A stretch of 64,000 nucleotides of DNA from Antedon mediterranea (GCF_964355755.1 NC_092677.1:23780101-23844100), one strand, 5' to 3'; numbered from the stretch's first letter, positions 1 through 10,597 are shown. Notes: generated from the sequence alone by a model not told the origin. Program-made: numbers and translations.

Positions 1-1148
1 CCTCCTGCTCTGGGTGGCATATTCCTGCCAATCATGGCAATCTTGTTTTCGCAACTGGTAGGAGTTCCATTAAAGATACGAGCTTGTAATCAACCCAGCG
101 TCTTCAATTTGGTGGAGTAATTTAGTGCGAATGCTTGTGAAATTTGTCTACGGGACTTTAGTGACTGTCCGGGAGATTGATGTGTAATAAGTTTGCGATT
201 TGTTAGGAAGTTGTGTCAAAACTGTCAGTTTATAGTGAGGATAATGTTATAATAACATATTAAACCTAGGCAATCTTGTCATATATTTTCCTACATAAAC
301 AAAATGTGTTTAACTCAGTCAGAACAAAACTAGTTCAATTATTTAACCTGTATATTAATTTGTATATTTGTTTAAATTTACTATATAGAGTATTTTTAAA
401 TGTTGAATTTAAACGATATTATATCAAACATAAAAAAACGGAAACAGAACTTTTCACATGCGGACTTATACACATGAGTGGCAAACACAAGTGAGACGCG
501 CAATGTCTAACGACGATTAGCGTTTAAGATGATGATATCTAATTAGTTGTATTATTGTATAGTACTTTGTTTGTTTGTTTGCAAGATAGTGTCCCAATTT
601 TCAAGTTATTTTCCTGTATTTTTGGGCATTAGGTATATCAATTGATTTTCAGAAAATAGATATATTGGTGACTTGAAAAAAGCTTGAATAATATAATTTC
701 AAGTGCCTGTATCTTCAATATGAGCTGAAGTATTATATAGCACTCCCTCTGTCGCTCTGCATTTTGCCAAATATTTTGCTCAGTTCCAAGCGCTCAATTT
801 ATTTCTTTCTTGTTAAGCTGTCTACACTATCAAACTTTGTGACAACATAATGTAATGTGCCATTATATGGACATGATGTCATGTCACTACCATATTTGGG
901 CATATCACTACCATATTTGGGCACATCACACTTTTTTGTCAAACTAGTTTGATAGTGTAGACAGTGCTTACTCAACACTGAAATACACATTGAACTGAAG
1001 ATATTTTAAATGTTTGTGTTTTAAGCCATTTTGCCTTTGAACAAAAAAAATAAATAGCCACATATATTTTTAATAATATCTAGATTATTATTTCTTTAAC
1101 ATATATATCACATCCTTTATTTCAATAATTTTATTATATATTTTTCAG
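1..1148 (+). other. gmds: gmds intron (partial, left edge of window)
   Basis: This stretch lies 5' of the first gmds exon seen and ends in a T-rich tract with AG at 1147-1148, a good splice acceptor. I looked for the preceding exon (expected to end near a Tyr-Arg-Pro-Thr-Glu motif in this family) and did not find it, so the interval is read as intron. It contains a MITE copy at 816-968. Bases 1-125 have a more balanced composition than the rest and may be an old transposon remnant, but I cannot name it. Confidence 0.6.
816..968 (-). mobile_element. MITE family A, copy 1 (most complete)
   Basis: A 153-bp non-coding element with terminal inverted repeats. The left end is AGCTGTCTACACTATCAAAC and the right end is its near-complement. 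It is flanked by TA on both sides (814-815 and 969-970), which suggests a 2-bp TA target-site duplication as in Tc1/mariner-type elements. The inside carries a duplicated module built on CCAAATATGGTAGTGATATG. Four further, more damaged copies lie at 33.4, 40.4, 59.1 and 63.3 kb. It sits inside the gmds intron and is inverted relative to copies 3-5. Confidence 0.75.
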
Positions 1149-1217
1149 GAATTTTTACTTGGTGACAGCACAAAGGCAAAGGAAGTAATGGGATGGGTGC
1201 CAAAGGTCACATTTGAG
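1149..1217 (+). CDS. gmds: GDP-mannose 4,6-dehydratase, penultimate coding exon
   Basis: The 69-bp exon starts after the acceptor AG at 1147-1148 and ends before a GTAAAT donor at 1218. It reads in frame as EFLLGDSTKAKEVMGWVPKV followed by TFE. This matches, from memory, the near-C-terminal segment of animal GMDS (human: [20 protein letters not shown] then AFD), including the conserved GD-TKAK and the W-P pair. The enzyme is a cytosolic NADP-dependent short-chain dehydrogenase/reductase that converts GDP-mannose to GDP-4-keto-6-deoxymannose, the first step of GDP-fucose synthesis. Only this exon and the next lie in the window; the NADP-binding and catalytic part lies off to the left. Both exon ends fall between codons. 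Confident assignment by motif; no search was run. Confidence 0.9.
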
Positions 1218-2446
1218 GTAAATTAAAATCATGTTTTATTCACAAAAGTAATACCTGTACATAACAAGTATTAGAAACATTTATTTTAATTTTTAAACAG
1301 ATACCTGTATTATTATGTTTTTAATAATTTTTAGCTTGCCTTTGGAACTTAGTTGAATATGTTCAGTAAATAAATAAATAATAAATACTAGACCCTATAT
1401 TGAAAATTGACAAAATTAATTTTGAAAATAAAAGTCTAGATAACTTAATAATACTGTATATACATGTTTAAATATTATGTCTATGCTTTGTTTGATACAA
1501 TGTTGTAAAATATAGCCCTTTTACACTGTTGTGCTAAAAACAAACCTTGTTTCCGGATAAATGTCCTTTTTATACATGATTCAGTAACTCAGGAATGACA
1601 CAGGTTGCTTGTATTTACACTGCCAAAATGCCCACCGAAATTGATATAAAAATCGCTCTCTCGTGCATGAGGAGACACTCTAGTAACAGTCAGCTCATCG
1701 TACCTCAAATAATTTTTGTTATAATGCCAATACACAAAAATATGTCTACTTTTGAAGATTGTTATTTCTTGAAATAAAATTAATAAGAAATAAAAAAAAC
1801 CTTTTTATATAAGTCCACAAAACAAAATCAGTATTTTTGTCAAGTATGTAAAAATACTATAGTGAGCAAGCAACCAACCGGGAAAACATACACGCAACTG
1901 TTGACTTTGCGCTAAATACATTCTGCTTCACTTATCCAAGTGGTTCAAAGATCTTTGAACTAGTTAAGGATACCTGTGCAAGTCAAAGGTATACTAGTGA
2001 AATATACCTGAACTAAGGAATACCTAAACTAGTTTAAGAATATTTGAACTAGTTATTAGAAATACCTGAACTAGTTAAGGATCTTTGAACTAGTTAAAGA
2101 TATACTTGAAAGATACACAAACTAGTTAAAGATACCTAAACTAGTTCAAGAATATTTGAACTGAACAAGTTGATGATCTTTGAACTAGTTTACACTTGGA
2201 AACAAGTGCACCGGTACGTCCCAGGTTAACTTGATGCTGATACATTCTGCATCACTTACCCAGCTTGTTTAAAGAACAAGTAACTTTTTTCGTTGTTGTG
2301 TATGCCGGCCAAATTTTGTATCCCCTCAGGTTACACAATTTTAGATCATCTCCACATTTTTGTGTAAATTAAGTATAACCCTGTTCCATACTTTACATTT
2401 ACTGTGAGTCCCAACTTTAAAGCACTATGTAATTTTATTTTTGTAG
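1218..2446 (+). other. gmds: gmds last intron
   Basis: The intron is bounded by GTAAAT at 1218 and TTTTTGTAG ending at 2446. It is A+T-rich and carries an ACTAGTT minisatellite (1943-2190). Two similar segments containing TACATTCTGC flank that array near 1918 and 2240. The stretch at 1590-1770 has an open frame of 60 codons with no recognisable similarity; I do not regard it as an exon. Confidence 0.8.
1943..2190. repeat. ACTAGTT minisatellite, array 1 (intronic)
   Basis: A degenerate tandem array whose units are roughly 22-26 bp and centre on GAACTAGTTAAGGATACCTG, with ACTAGTT recurring throughout. A sister array lies on the other side of the last gmds exon at 3045-3345. No coding capacity. 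Confidence 0.75.
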
Positions 2447-2509
2447 GAACTCGTAAAAGAGATGGTAGATTCGGATATTGCTTTAATGATGAAAAACCCA
2501 ACCGCATAA
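2447..2509 (+). CDS. gmds: GDP-mannose 4,6-dehydratase, terminal exon and stop
   Basis: The final coding exon begins after the acceptor at 2445-2446 and joins the previous exon in phase 0. It encodes ELVKEMVDSDIALMMKNPTA and ends with TAA at 2507-2509. It corresponds to the family's C-terminus (human: ELVREMVHADVELMRTNPNA); the shared EMV, D-LM and NP-A positions and the exactly placed stop make this firm. It also fixes the strand and the gene's 3' end, 20.5 kb from foxl1. A variant polyadenylation signal ATTAAA follows at 2538, and the nearest AATAAA is at 3383, so the 3' UTR length is unknown. A spurious frame on the opposite strand overlaps this exon and should be ignored. Confidence 0.92.
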   Translation, partial: ELVKEMVDSDIALMMKNPTA

Positions 2510-3044
2510 ACCTGACCGAATTTACGAAAAAACACACATTAAAGGTGCTAATTTAATATTCAATAACACCAAAAACAAAAAATGAAATATCAGGTTTTCT
2601 TTCAGTATTACTGTAGAAGTCTAAATATAAACTATAAGTTATAATAACAATATATTATAGAATATGAATATAATGATTTAATTGAAGTTGGTAATTGATT
2701 ATTTCAAAGGAAATGGTGGTGGGAGAATTGCACTGGTTTTAGTAATAATAATTTCATATTGAATGGATTTACAATATGTGTTGATTTATACTGAAAATAT
2801 TATAACCAACATTTAAATATAGACATCTGATGTAATTGTACAGTATCTACTAGTTTCTATTGATAAGGAAAGTAATAATTAGATCAGTATTATCTTGTCA
2901 TAGAAATATGGTAGGTCCTCACAAAAACCACAAAAACAATAATTCTTAAGGGTTTTTATCCCATTGTTACTTACTAGTTAAGTAAGTATGTATCACCCAA
3001 AAATGCAACAACCACTAATGTTTATTATTACATTAGTGGGTTGA
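2510..3044 (+). other. gmds: gmds 3' UTR / downstream flank
   Basis: A+T-rich sequence after the gmds stop, with ATTAAA at 2538-2543 as a possible polyadenylation signal. Nothing else is recognised before the second ACTAGTT array. Confidence 0.4.
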
Positions 3045-3345
3045 TACCAAGAACTAGTTAGATACGAAGGATAACTGAACTAGTTAAGGATACCTAAACT
3101 AGTTAAGCATATTTTAACTAGTTAAGGATCCCTGTGCTAGTTAAAGATATACTTTTTACTAGCGAAGGATACCTAAACTCATGGTTAAGCATATTTGAAC
3201 TAGTTAAGGGTCTTTGAACTAGTTAATGGTTCCTGTGCTAATTGTTAGGAATACCTGAACAAGTTAATGATCTTTGAACTAATTAAGAATGCATGTGCTA
3301 GTTAGGGATCCTGAGGTAGTTAAGGATCCCTGTGATAGTTAGGAT
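3045..3345. repeat. ACTAGTT minisatellite, array 2
   Basis: A second degenerate array of the same motif as 1943-2190, with units such as TTAAGGATACCTAAACTAG and TTAAGGATCTTTGAACTAG. With the intronic array it brackets the terminal gmds exon, so both probably derive from one ancestral array or a segmental copy. Confidence 0.75.
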
Positions 3346-3889
3346 CATGTACTATCTCTATGCTAGTGAAGCATTCATAAACAATAAAATTTCTTAATTA
3401 ATAAAATAATCAATTTAAACAAGCATTTAAATGAGAGACCCTCCCCCATCTTTGTAATACTTTTTTTGTCCCCCATTCTCCTATGGTAAATATATTATAG
3501 ATTTGACCTTAATGTGAACTTTTATTATCGAACATGAAAAAATGAAGAAACCTTTTGTCACCCGATACTTGTAAATACATTTTAATTGTCATTGAGTTTC
3601 AATCCCAACTTGTGTTATTATTATTAAACTGTGGAAACAAAAGGGATAGAAACCCAAGACACGTCGAATTTAATTATATTTTAAAGTGGAAATGTTTTAA
3701 ACTCTCAATTTATGAAAAATTGTTCTTCGGTCATCAGTGAGTTTCGAGCTAAATTATTTTGCAGATCTTGGCTGGTGAACTCTCATTTACCTAATGAATT
3801 TTGTAATATTATTTATTATATTAATTTTTAAGCATATAAACAGTTTTTTTTGTTGTTTACTTTATTTTTAAATTTTTAAATATACTGTA
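3346..3889. other. intergenic, nothing recognised
   Basis: A+T-rich sequence with AATAAA at 3383 and about 3400. A chance 61-codon frame at 3555-3740 has no family features. No repeat structure was seen. Confidence 0.5.
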
Positions 3890-4940
3890 TAACTAATAAT
3901 AACTTTATTTGAACAGACGCTTTTAGAACAGCGGCACACGTTTTATGACGGTGCGTTCATAAGTTTAAAGAAAAAGAAAAGGAAATGAATTATACAATAG
4001 TTAATTAACAAATTAAAGTATGAAAATACACTTTAAGATCAACGAATACAGTAAACACAAATAGAAATTTAAAAAGATTTACAGAGATGTACACCAGTCT
4101 TTCTCTGCAACATTAAATACAATATACAGTGAAAATTAATAAACAAAATTATAAAGCAACAATGCAAATTAGCTCTTTTTTAACTCTGATCTTTTTTTCC
4201 AGGCAACTTTAAGGAAATTCTTACAGTATTTGTCAAATGCTGTCAAGACAGCTTTACTAGGATCCAAGTTAATATCTCCCCCTAAAACTATAGTAGTTTT
4301 TTCATTAACATCAGCATTTATAAAATGTTCCCATGTTGCAGACTCATCCAAATTTTCAAGGTCATTATTTAGCTTCACTAATTGGATCTCCTTTATAGCA
4401 TTAAAAGCTTGGCAATTAAATAAAAAATGCTGTACATTTTCTATTTCACCACTCTGACATATAGTGCAGTGGCCAGATATTTCTTTAGACCATTTACAGG
4501 TTCGTCCATCTAGAGGTAAAGTGTTGGATCTTAATTTAAATTTTAAGCTTGCACCTGTGAAATTGGTTTTATCAAGAAGATAACTCTCAAGGCTAGGACT
4601 TTCTTTTAGTTTGGAGTAATCTTCAAGGGATGACTTTTGGTTTATATTATTTAACCAATCCAAAGTGTATGCATCTGCAACATGGTCATCTATGGTTTTA
4701 ACAGAGAATGAATTAAAAGTATAATTTTCAGTATCAAAAACTTGTTCAAACATATTTAAGTCTTGGCATTTATCTAAAGTTTCTTTACATAAAGCTAAAA
4801 AGTTGTATTTTAATGAATCAAAGTCACTGTTGAGTTGAAACATGCAATGGAGTGAAATATTAGGCCATCTATTTACATTCATATTTATAACACGTTTGAG
4901 GTATTTGATTTTTGTATTTTGGATTACAGTAGTACTGTTT
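3890..4940 (-). mobile_element. 5'-truncated non-LTR retrotransposon (LINE)
   Basis: The element runs right to left. It holds the C-terminal part of a LINE reverse-transcriptase polyprotein (see 4169-4882), then a 3' UTR of about 270 bp, and ends near 3890 with AATAAA followed by a short TTATTATTA-like tail. The frame continues upstream of the first ATG to a stop near 4942, where the coding part breaks off, so the catalytic RT domain is missing. This is typical 5' truncation after target-primed insertion. Clear target-site duplications were not identified. Confidence 0.7.
4169..4882 (-). CDS. LINE polyprotein C-terminal fragment (zf-RVT-like)
   Basis: An open frame of 237 codons that encodes the C-terminal region of a non-LTR retrotransposon polyprotein, downstream of the reverse transcriptase. 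The diagnostic feature is the zinc-knuckle-like segment at about residues 138-156: C-x2-C, then EIENVQHFLFNC with His and Cys, preceded by FKLRSNTLPLDGRTCKW. The same C-x2-C...H-x4-C signature appears in the decayed copy at 55.2 kb. The ATG at 4882 is simply the first Met of the surviving frame; the upstream residues (LKRVIN) are also in frame, so it is not a true gene start. The lack of any stop suggests a fairly recent insertion, or less likely host use. Not a host gene with known function. Confidence 0.65.
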   Translation of the reverse strand: MNVNRWPNISLHCMFQLNSDFDSLKYNFLALCKETLDKCQDLNMFEQVFDTENYTFNSFSVKTIDDHVADAYTLDWLNNINQKSSLEDYSKLKESPSLESYLLDKTNFTGASLKFKLRSNTLPLDGRTCKWSKEISGHCTICQSGEIENVQHFLFNCQAFNAIKEIQLVKLNNDLENLDESATWEHFINADVNEKTTIVLGGDINLDPSKAVLTAFDKYCKNFLKVAWKKRSELKKS

Positions 4941-5159
4941 TATTTACGTATAGTGTGTGTTAGACAAATCATTCAAACATAATAAAGTTAGGAACTTTTC
5001 AACAGCTGAAACTTTTAATTGAAGGTGTAAGATACTTATTTTTAATTTCTCTGTACTGCTGGACATTGAAATATTAGATATCTGTATATTAGTCTTAGAA
5101 TACAGTAACAAGAAGTTCTAATCAGCTGACTTGAAAATACCTGATATATATTAACAAAT

Positions 5160-5790
5160 CTTTTTTTTCTTCCTTTATATTCCCCTGCTATCTCATCTCT
5201 CATCAATTTCCCCTTCAGCTTCCCTTCTTTCCAATCCCATTTTTATTCCCTCTTCTTCCTCTTCCATCTTTCCTCTTCAATAACTTTCCCCTTCAGCTTC
5301 CCTTCTTTCCAATCCCATTTTTATTTCCTCTTCCATCTTTCATCTTTCCTCATCAATTTCCCCTTCAGCTTCCCTTCTTTCCAATCCCATTTTTATTCCC
5401 TCTTCTTCCTCTTCCATCTTTCATCTTTCCTCATCAATTTCCCCTTCAGCTTCCCCTCTTTCCAATCCCATTTTTATTCCCTCTTATTCCCCTGCCATCT
5501 CACCTCTTCCATCATTTCCCCCTTCAGCCTCCCCTGTTTCCAATCCCATATTTCCATCCCCTATTATTCCCCTGCTATCTCATCTCTCATCAATTTTCCC
5601 CTTCAGCTTCCCCTGTTTCAAATCCCATTTCCATCCCAATTATTCCCCTGCTATCTCACCTCTTACATCACTTTCCCCTTCAGCCTCCCCTCTTTCCAAT
5701 CCCATTTTCATTCCCTCTTCTTCTTCTTCCATCTTTCCTCTTCCATCACTTTCCACTTCAGCCTCCCCTCCTTCCATTCCCATTTCCTAA
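5160..5790. repeat. polypyrimidine minisatellite
   Basis: A tandem array of long units (about 70-100 bp) built from CTTTCCAATCCCATTTTTAT, TTCCCCTTCAGCTTCCC and CTCTTCTTCCTCTTCCATC. The + strand is almost purely C/T over about 630 bp, a strong strand asymmetry capable of triplex (H-DNA) formation. The opposite-strand open frame here is a repeat artefact. Confidence 0.85.
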
Positions 5791-6459
5791 GACTTATTTT
5801 AAAATTAATAACTATGTTTTTGATAATTGTGACTCTGATGAATATTTCTATATTATTATTATTATATACAGTGTGAACCTGTTCTTGAGGTAATAGTATT
5901 AAAATATGTATATGAGAAAACACTGTCTTCTCAGTATGTAAAAAGTGAAATGTAATATATTATATTAATTTTTTTTATATGCAAAATACATTCCATATCA
6001 GACTCTTATCGCAGATGAGAAATATCTACAAATTTTTTTTTTTGTTCATGTAAAGAAGTCTGGGGTCTATAACTTTTTGTTTCCTATTTTTTAATGAACA
6101 AAAATGTCACGACTATGTGGCTCAGACATTTTTATAAAAATATATGTAGGCCTATTAATTTTTTATAGAAGTGAGGTAAAGAATCTCAATATTAAATAAT
6201 TCAAGCAAACATTTGACAAATGTTTGTGTTTTTTTTAATGCACCTTTATTAGACACTCGCTTGATAAAGAAAGTAACTGTGACACTTATACTTTCAATTT
6301 AATCTACAATTTTCTATTGATAAAATAATAAGTTTGTTTGTATTGATAGTGCATGTTCTTGGTATTCTAACGGTTCTTTTGGGCTATTTTTGAAATATTC
6401 GATTATTTTTATAAGTAACTTATGAAATATTCTATTTATTGTACACCTTGTGCTGCCAG
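5791..6459. other. intergenic, nothing recognised
   Basis: A+T-rich spacer between two arrays. It contains one TAGGCCTA palindrome near 6148. No gene, exon or element recognised. Confidence 0.5.
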
Positions 6460-7417
6460 AAAAGTCTGATATTCACTCTTGAAGAATGATGTTCACTCTG
6501 TAAAGGTGATTCACTCTTAAAGAATGGTGTTCACTGTGTAAGGGTGACATTCACTCTTGAAGAGTTATGTTCAATCTGTAATGGTGACATTCACTCTTGA
6601 AGAATGATGTTCACTCTCTAACAGTGATATTCACTCTTGATGAATGATGTTTACTCTCTAAGGGTAACCTTCACTCTTGAAGAATGATGTTCACTCTGTA
6701 AGGGTGACGTTCACTCTTGAAGAATGATGTTTACTCTGTAAGGGTGATATTTACTCTTGAAGAATGATGTTCACTCTGTAAGGGTGATGTTCACTCTGTA
6801 AGGGTGACATTCACTCTTGAAGAATGATGTTCACTCTGTAAGGGTAACATTCACTTTTGAAGAATGATGTTCACTCTGTAAGGGTGATGTTCACTCTGTA
6901 AGGGTGACATTCACTCTTGAAGAATGATGTTCACTCTGTAAGAGTGACATTCACTCTTGAAGAATGATGTTCACTCTGTAAGGGTAACATTTACTCTTTA
7001 AAAGTGATGTTCACTCTGTCAGGATGATGTTCACTCTGTAAGGGTGATATTCACTCTTAAAGAATGATGTTCACTCTGTAAGGGTAACATTCACTCTTGA
7101 AGAATGATGTTTACTCTGTAAGGGTGATATTCACTCTTGAAGAATGATGTTCACTCTGTAAGAGTGACATTTACTCTTGAAGAATGATGTTCACTCTGTA
7201 AGGGTAACATTCACTCTTTAAAAGTGATGTTCACTCTGTAAGGGTGATATTCACTCTTGAAGAATGATGTTCACTCTGTAAGAGTGACATTCACTCTTGA
7301 AGAATGATGTTCACTCTGTAAGGGTAACATTCACTCTTTAAAAGTGATGTTCACTCTGTAAGGGTGATATTCACTCTTAAAGAATGATGTTCACTCGGTA
7401 AGGGTGATATTCACTCT
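6460..7417. repeat. 20/40-bp minisatellite array
   Basis: About 24 copies of a 40-bp unit made of two related 20-bp halves, TTCACTCTGTAAGGGTGACA and TTCACTCTTGAAGAATGATG. The halves share TTCACTCT and differ downstream, so the present 40-mer is a higher-order dimer of an older 20-mer. Some units have lost one half, as at 6780-6800 and 7010-7040. No coding capacity. Confidence 0.9.
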
Positions 7418-7681
7418 TCCCCGTAGGCCATATAGTATTTGTGTATATTTGTGCTCATTCTTGGTGATGGTCTTTTAGTAACATTAAATTGTAAAAAAAA
7501 TCACACAGTTCCTGTTATGTTGTTATTTTGTCTGATTGCTTCATACGTAATATAAATTATAAAAACCACCACTAAATGTCAATTTTAATTTGTTTAATTA
7601 ATTATTTTTTTAAACGATAAATTATATAAAGCTATGCTTAAGAACATTAAACTAGCCTATTAACATTAAAATGCATGTTAT

Positions 7682-7784
7682 TTCACTCATTTGTTGACCA
7701 TTCACTATACTCATTTGTTGACCATTCACTATACTCATTTGTTGACCATTCACTATACTCATTTGTTGACCATTCACTATACTC
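7682..7784. repeat. 24-bp tandem repeat, about four copies
   Basis: Near-perfect copies of a 24-bp unit containing TTCACTATACTCATTTGTTG followed by ACCA. Their uniformity suggests a recent expansion. The minus-strand frame reading repeated IVNGQQMS is an artefact of this array. Confidence 0.9.
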
Positions 7785-8889
7785 GCAAAAACAGAAACAA
7801 CAAAACAGAAACTTTTGAAACGAAAAAGAAAAAAAAGAAACAAAACAACTTAAATTAAATAAAATACTTCTTTAAACAAATTCATCCATTCATTTTTATT
7901 AATTTATGTATTGTTCCCCCAAAATATGAGACATTTAAGATTAAATTCAAATTATTTTCTATTTATTATTTATTTTATTTATTTTTTCTAGTTATTTCAC
8001 ATTTTGTCAAAAAAAAATATGTACATAAAATAATTATGATTTCGCTTTTTCAAAAAGACAAAAATATACACTTAAATATAGCTACACTTCCACACAATGG
8101 TCTTCTAATTGACTTCATTTTTCAATAAAATAATACTGTATCGGATAGAAATATAAGTATACATTTTTCGTTTAAACATGAATGACTATTTATGCAATAT
8201 GATATTAAAATCAACAGTTTAAATTGTTTTTTCTTCAGGGTAGACAATATATCTTTAATCATTAATTCATTAATACATTCGGTTGATAAATAAGCAAGAT
8301 AAATACAATATACGCAATTTCGTAAAAATCTTATTTTAGATTAGTGGAACATTTATTATCAGGACGATGCTACTCCCAAGTATAGCAGCTTTCTCGCTCT
8401 CACCCTGCTTGATGAAGAACTGTAAAACAAAACCGTTGATATATCTATTCCAAATTTCGATCTAAACGTATCATACGACTACAATGTTAAATATAGTTCC
8501 TGTGTTTTAATTTTTTTTTTTTTTTTGCAAAATTGGTGATATTGATAATTAAGTAATTACTATTCTCCGCGTAGGTATTACAGTCACGTGGCCTGATCGA
8601 CGTTTGAGATGGATACCCTTGACATGTTTGATAACAATAAACGATTTCTTTCACATTGCTAAATTCATCGAAAACAATTTCGTCACGTTCACTAGTATTA
8701 CTAATAAAGATTCGATTAACATAACAACAAACTTTCACTATTCCATCAAATGTAGTTAAAATCAACTGGTATGTATTTATAATTACTGTTTTCAATTTCA
8801 AACAAGTATAGGCCTATATAGAAACACTTCCCAACCAATAAACCACGACATTCAAAGAACATCGCTATAGTTGGCGCTCTAATTTGCAC
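7785..8889. other. intergenic; one unassigned minus-strand open frame
   Basis: A+T-rich sequence. A minus-strand frame at 8801-8487 is open for 104 codons and contains a cysteine-bearing stretch (YCYQTCQGYPSQT), but it begins with TTG, has no internal Met and ends in poly-Lys from an A/T tract. It could be a decayed exon; I cannot assign it. No splice sites with convincing context were found. Confidence 0.35.
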
Positions 8890-9352
8890 ACCGACTTCAT
8901 CTTGCTTTTCCGACTAGCAACGTACATTTTTTTGACTCGTAAATCACATTTCCCGACTCGCACCGTACTTTTTCCGACACGAAAATCTTGTTTTCCGTCT
9001 TGCAACGTACATTTTTTCGACACCTAATTCGCTTTTCCGAACTCACAACGACAACGTATACTCGCTTTTACCTACTGTAACTCGTCACTTTCATTTTCCG
9101 ACACACAATAGGCATTTTTTTCTTGCATCTCGACTCGTAAGTCGCATTTCCCGACTCGGAGCGTGAATGTTCTTTCTTTTCCATATCGCAACGCACATTT
9201 TCCGACACGCAGCATACATTTCTCGACTTCAACTCGCATTTCTCGACTTTAACTCGCATTTCTCGACTTCAACTCGCATTTCTCGACTTCAACTCGCATT
9301 TTCCGACTTCAACTCGAATTTCTCGACTTCAACTTGCATTTTCAGACTCTGA
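8890..9352. repeat. degenerate CGACT minisatellite with a regular 20-bp core
   Basis: From 8890 the sequence repeats variants of TTTTCCGACTCGCAACGTAC at irregular spacing. From 9221 to 9340 it becomes a regular 20-bp array of six units, TCTCGACTTCAACTCGCATT. This grades from an old degenerate array to a young regular one. It is CpG-containing, unlike its surroundings. Confidence 0.85.
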
Positions 9353-10252
9353 AAATAAACATCCAGTTTGGTGGTTTTTCAAAATGTTACTTATTTACAA
9401 TAATATGTTTCTTCGTGTGAAGAATGCTAAATAGCAAATTAATGATGTGTAATTAAAGGAGAATAAACAAATTGCATTCATTCTCATTTAACGAAAGGAA
9501 TTAATTGATAATATCCATTTAATTTCAGTTTATACCGAAGAGCGCATGCGTGCATTAATAAAAATTCTCTATTAAAAAAAAAAATAGAATCATAGAATGG
9601 AATAACCTCCTTACTTACTTATTATATAGGCTACACGCCTTTTTTCCAGTTTTTAGGCCCTATGTGTTATCATCCTTTTTGAATTTATTTATCCCGCTTT
9701 TAATTTTTTTTATTGATGTATTTTAATGTTTAAGATGCATTGTATAGTTTATTTTAACTTTTATATGAATTTTAATGAGATTCCAAATTAATGAAATTGG
9801 AAAAGTTGTTACCAAATGGAGGAGGCAATAACGGTGATTATGTTTAATTATTTCTTGATACTTCGTCTGTATATTAACAGTCAAGATTATACCCTTTTCA
9901 TTTATTAAGATAACCAATCAATCATCAACACTGAGATTCATAACTTAAATACTAACTGTAAGAGGCCTAACACAGACGAGTGGTAACTGTAAACCACATA
10001 GCTTGTCGTCCCACGTATCCTGAGCGCCCGTTCGCTACGCGTTTTGTGTAAACGGTCAAGCAATAACATAGATTCTGTTTTATTACCGTTACTGCTTGTC
10101 TACGTAAATTGGCCTTACATTGCACACGTGTATTGCTATTCTGTAATCTATATTTTATTTATAGGTCTATATTTACCTCCCCATCCCCAAAATGATTTCT
10201 CGCTGAAATTCGCATTGTCCTCATCATAAACGAGACTCAACGTTATTGCGCC
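9353..10252. other. intergenic, nothing recognised
   Basis: A+T-rich spacer. Frames at 9723-9917 and 10044-10229 show no family features. A slightly GC-richer patch at 9990-10060 could not be identified. Confidence 0.45.
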
Positions 10253-10597
10253 CGCTACCGGGCTGCGATTTTATTTTTCGTTCATAAGTTGCGGTCCCCT
10301 TATGTGAAAGATAGCCGAACTACTTCCTAAATATAACTAAACCTAACCCTCTGAATAAGCTCTCTCTCTCACTATAAAGTAAAAAGAAGTTGATCATGGG
10401 ATTTGAAGCCCATACTTCGACATATAACGTCCATAGTCTAATCCACTCGACTACACAAACGGCTCGACAGAAAGCGTTTGCATTAATCTTACGTCATACC
10501 TTATGGATATGACGAATAAATATTCATGTTTAATTTTTGACGTTTCATGAGGAGTTCCCCACTTATGTACGACAAAAAATATCGCTACCGGGCTACC
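10253..10597. mobile_element. inverted-repeat element with tRNA-like core
   Basis: Imperfect inverted repeats of about 45 bp bound this 345-bp segment. The left arm is 10253-10299 (CGCTACCGGGCTGCGATTTT through GCGGTCCCC) and the right arm is 10551-10597 (GGAGTTCCCC through ATCGCTACCGGGCTACC). The arms share CTACCGGGCT, a T-rich block, CATAAGT and a CCCC block in mirrored order. A tRNA-like sequence lies between them. It may be a MITE or a composite SINE; the family is unknown to me. Confidence 0.45.
10386..10464 (-). other. tRNA-like sequence (tRNA pseudogene or SINE head)
   Basis: The minus strand folds into three of the four tRNA arms: a D arm with TAGTC/GACTA (10453-10434), an anticodon arm with four of five pairs and a 7-nt loop GTTATAT that keeps U33 and A37 (formal anticodon UAU), and a T arm ATGGG/CCCAT around an 8-nt loop with TTCAAAT (10413-10396). 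The acceptor stem does not pair, so a working tRNA is unlikely. A- and B-box-like sequences remain, as expected for a tRNA-derived SINE head or a dead tRNA. Confidence 0.4.

Noticed and set aside
1-125. Possible upstream gmds exon or transposon coding piece at the left edge
   Set aside because: The translation does not match the expected preceding gmds segment, and no splice donor fits; left as unassigned intron sequence.
7652-7843. Minus-strand frame with repeated IVNGQQMS
   Set aside because: It is the 24-bp tandem repeat read in frame.
8487-8801. 104-codon minus-strand frame with clustered cysteines
   Set aside because: Opens with TTG, no internal Met, ends in an A/T-tract poly-Lys, and no recognisable domain; kept only as a note in the intergenic entry.
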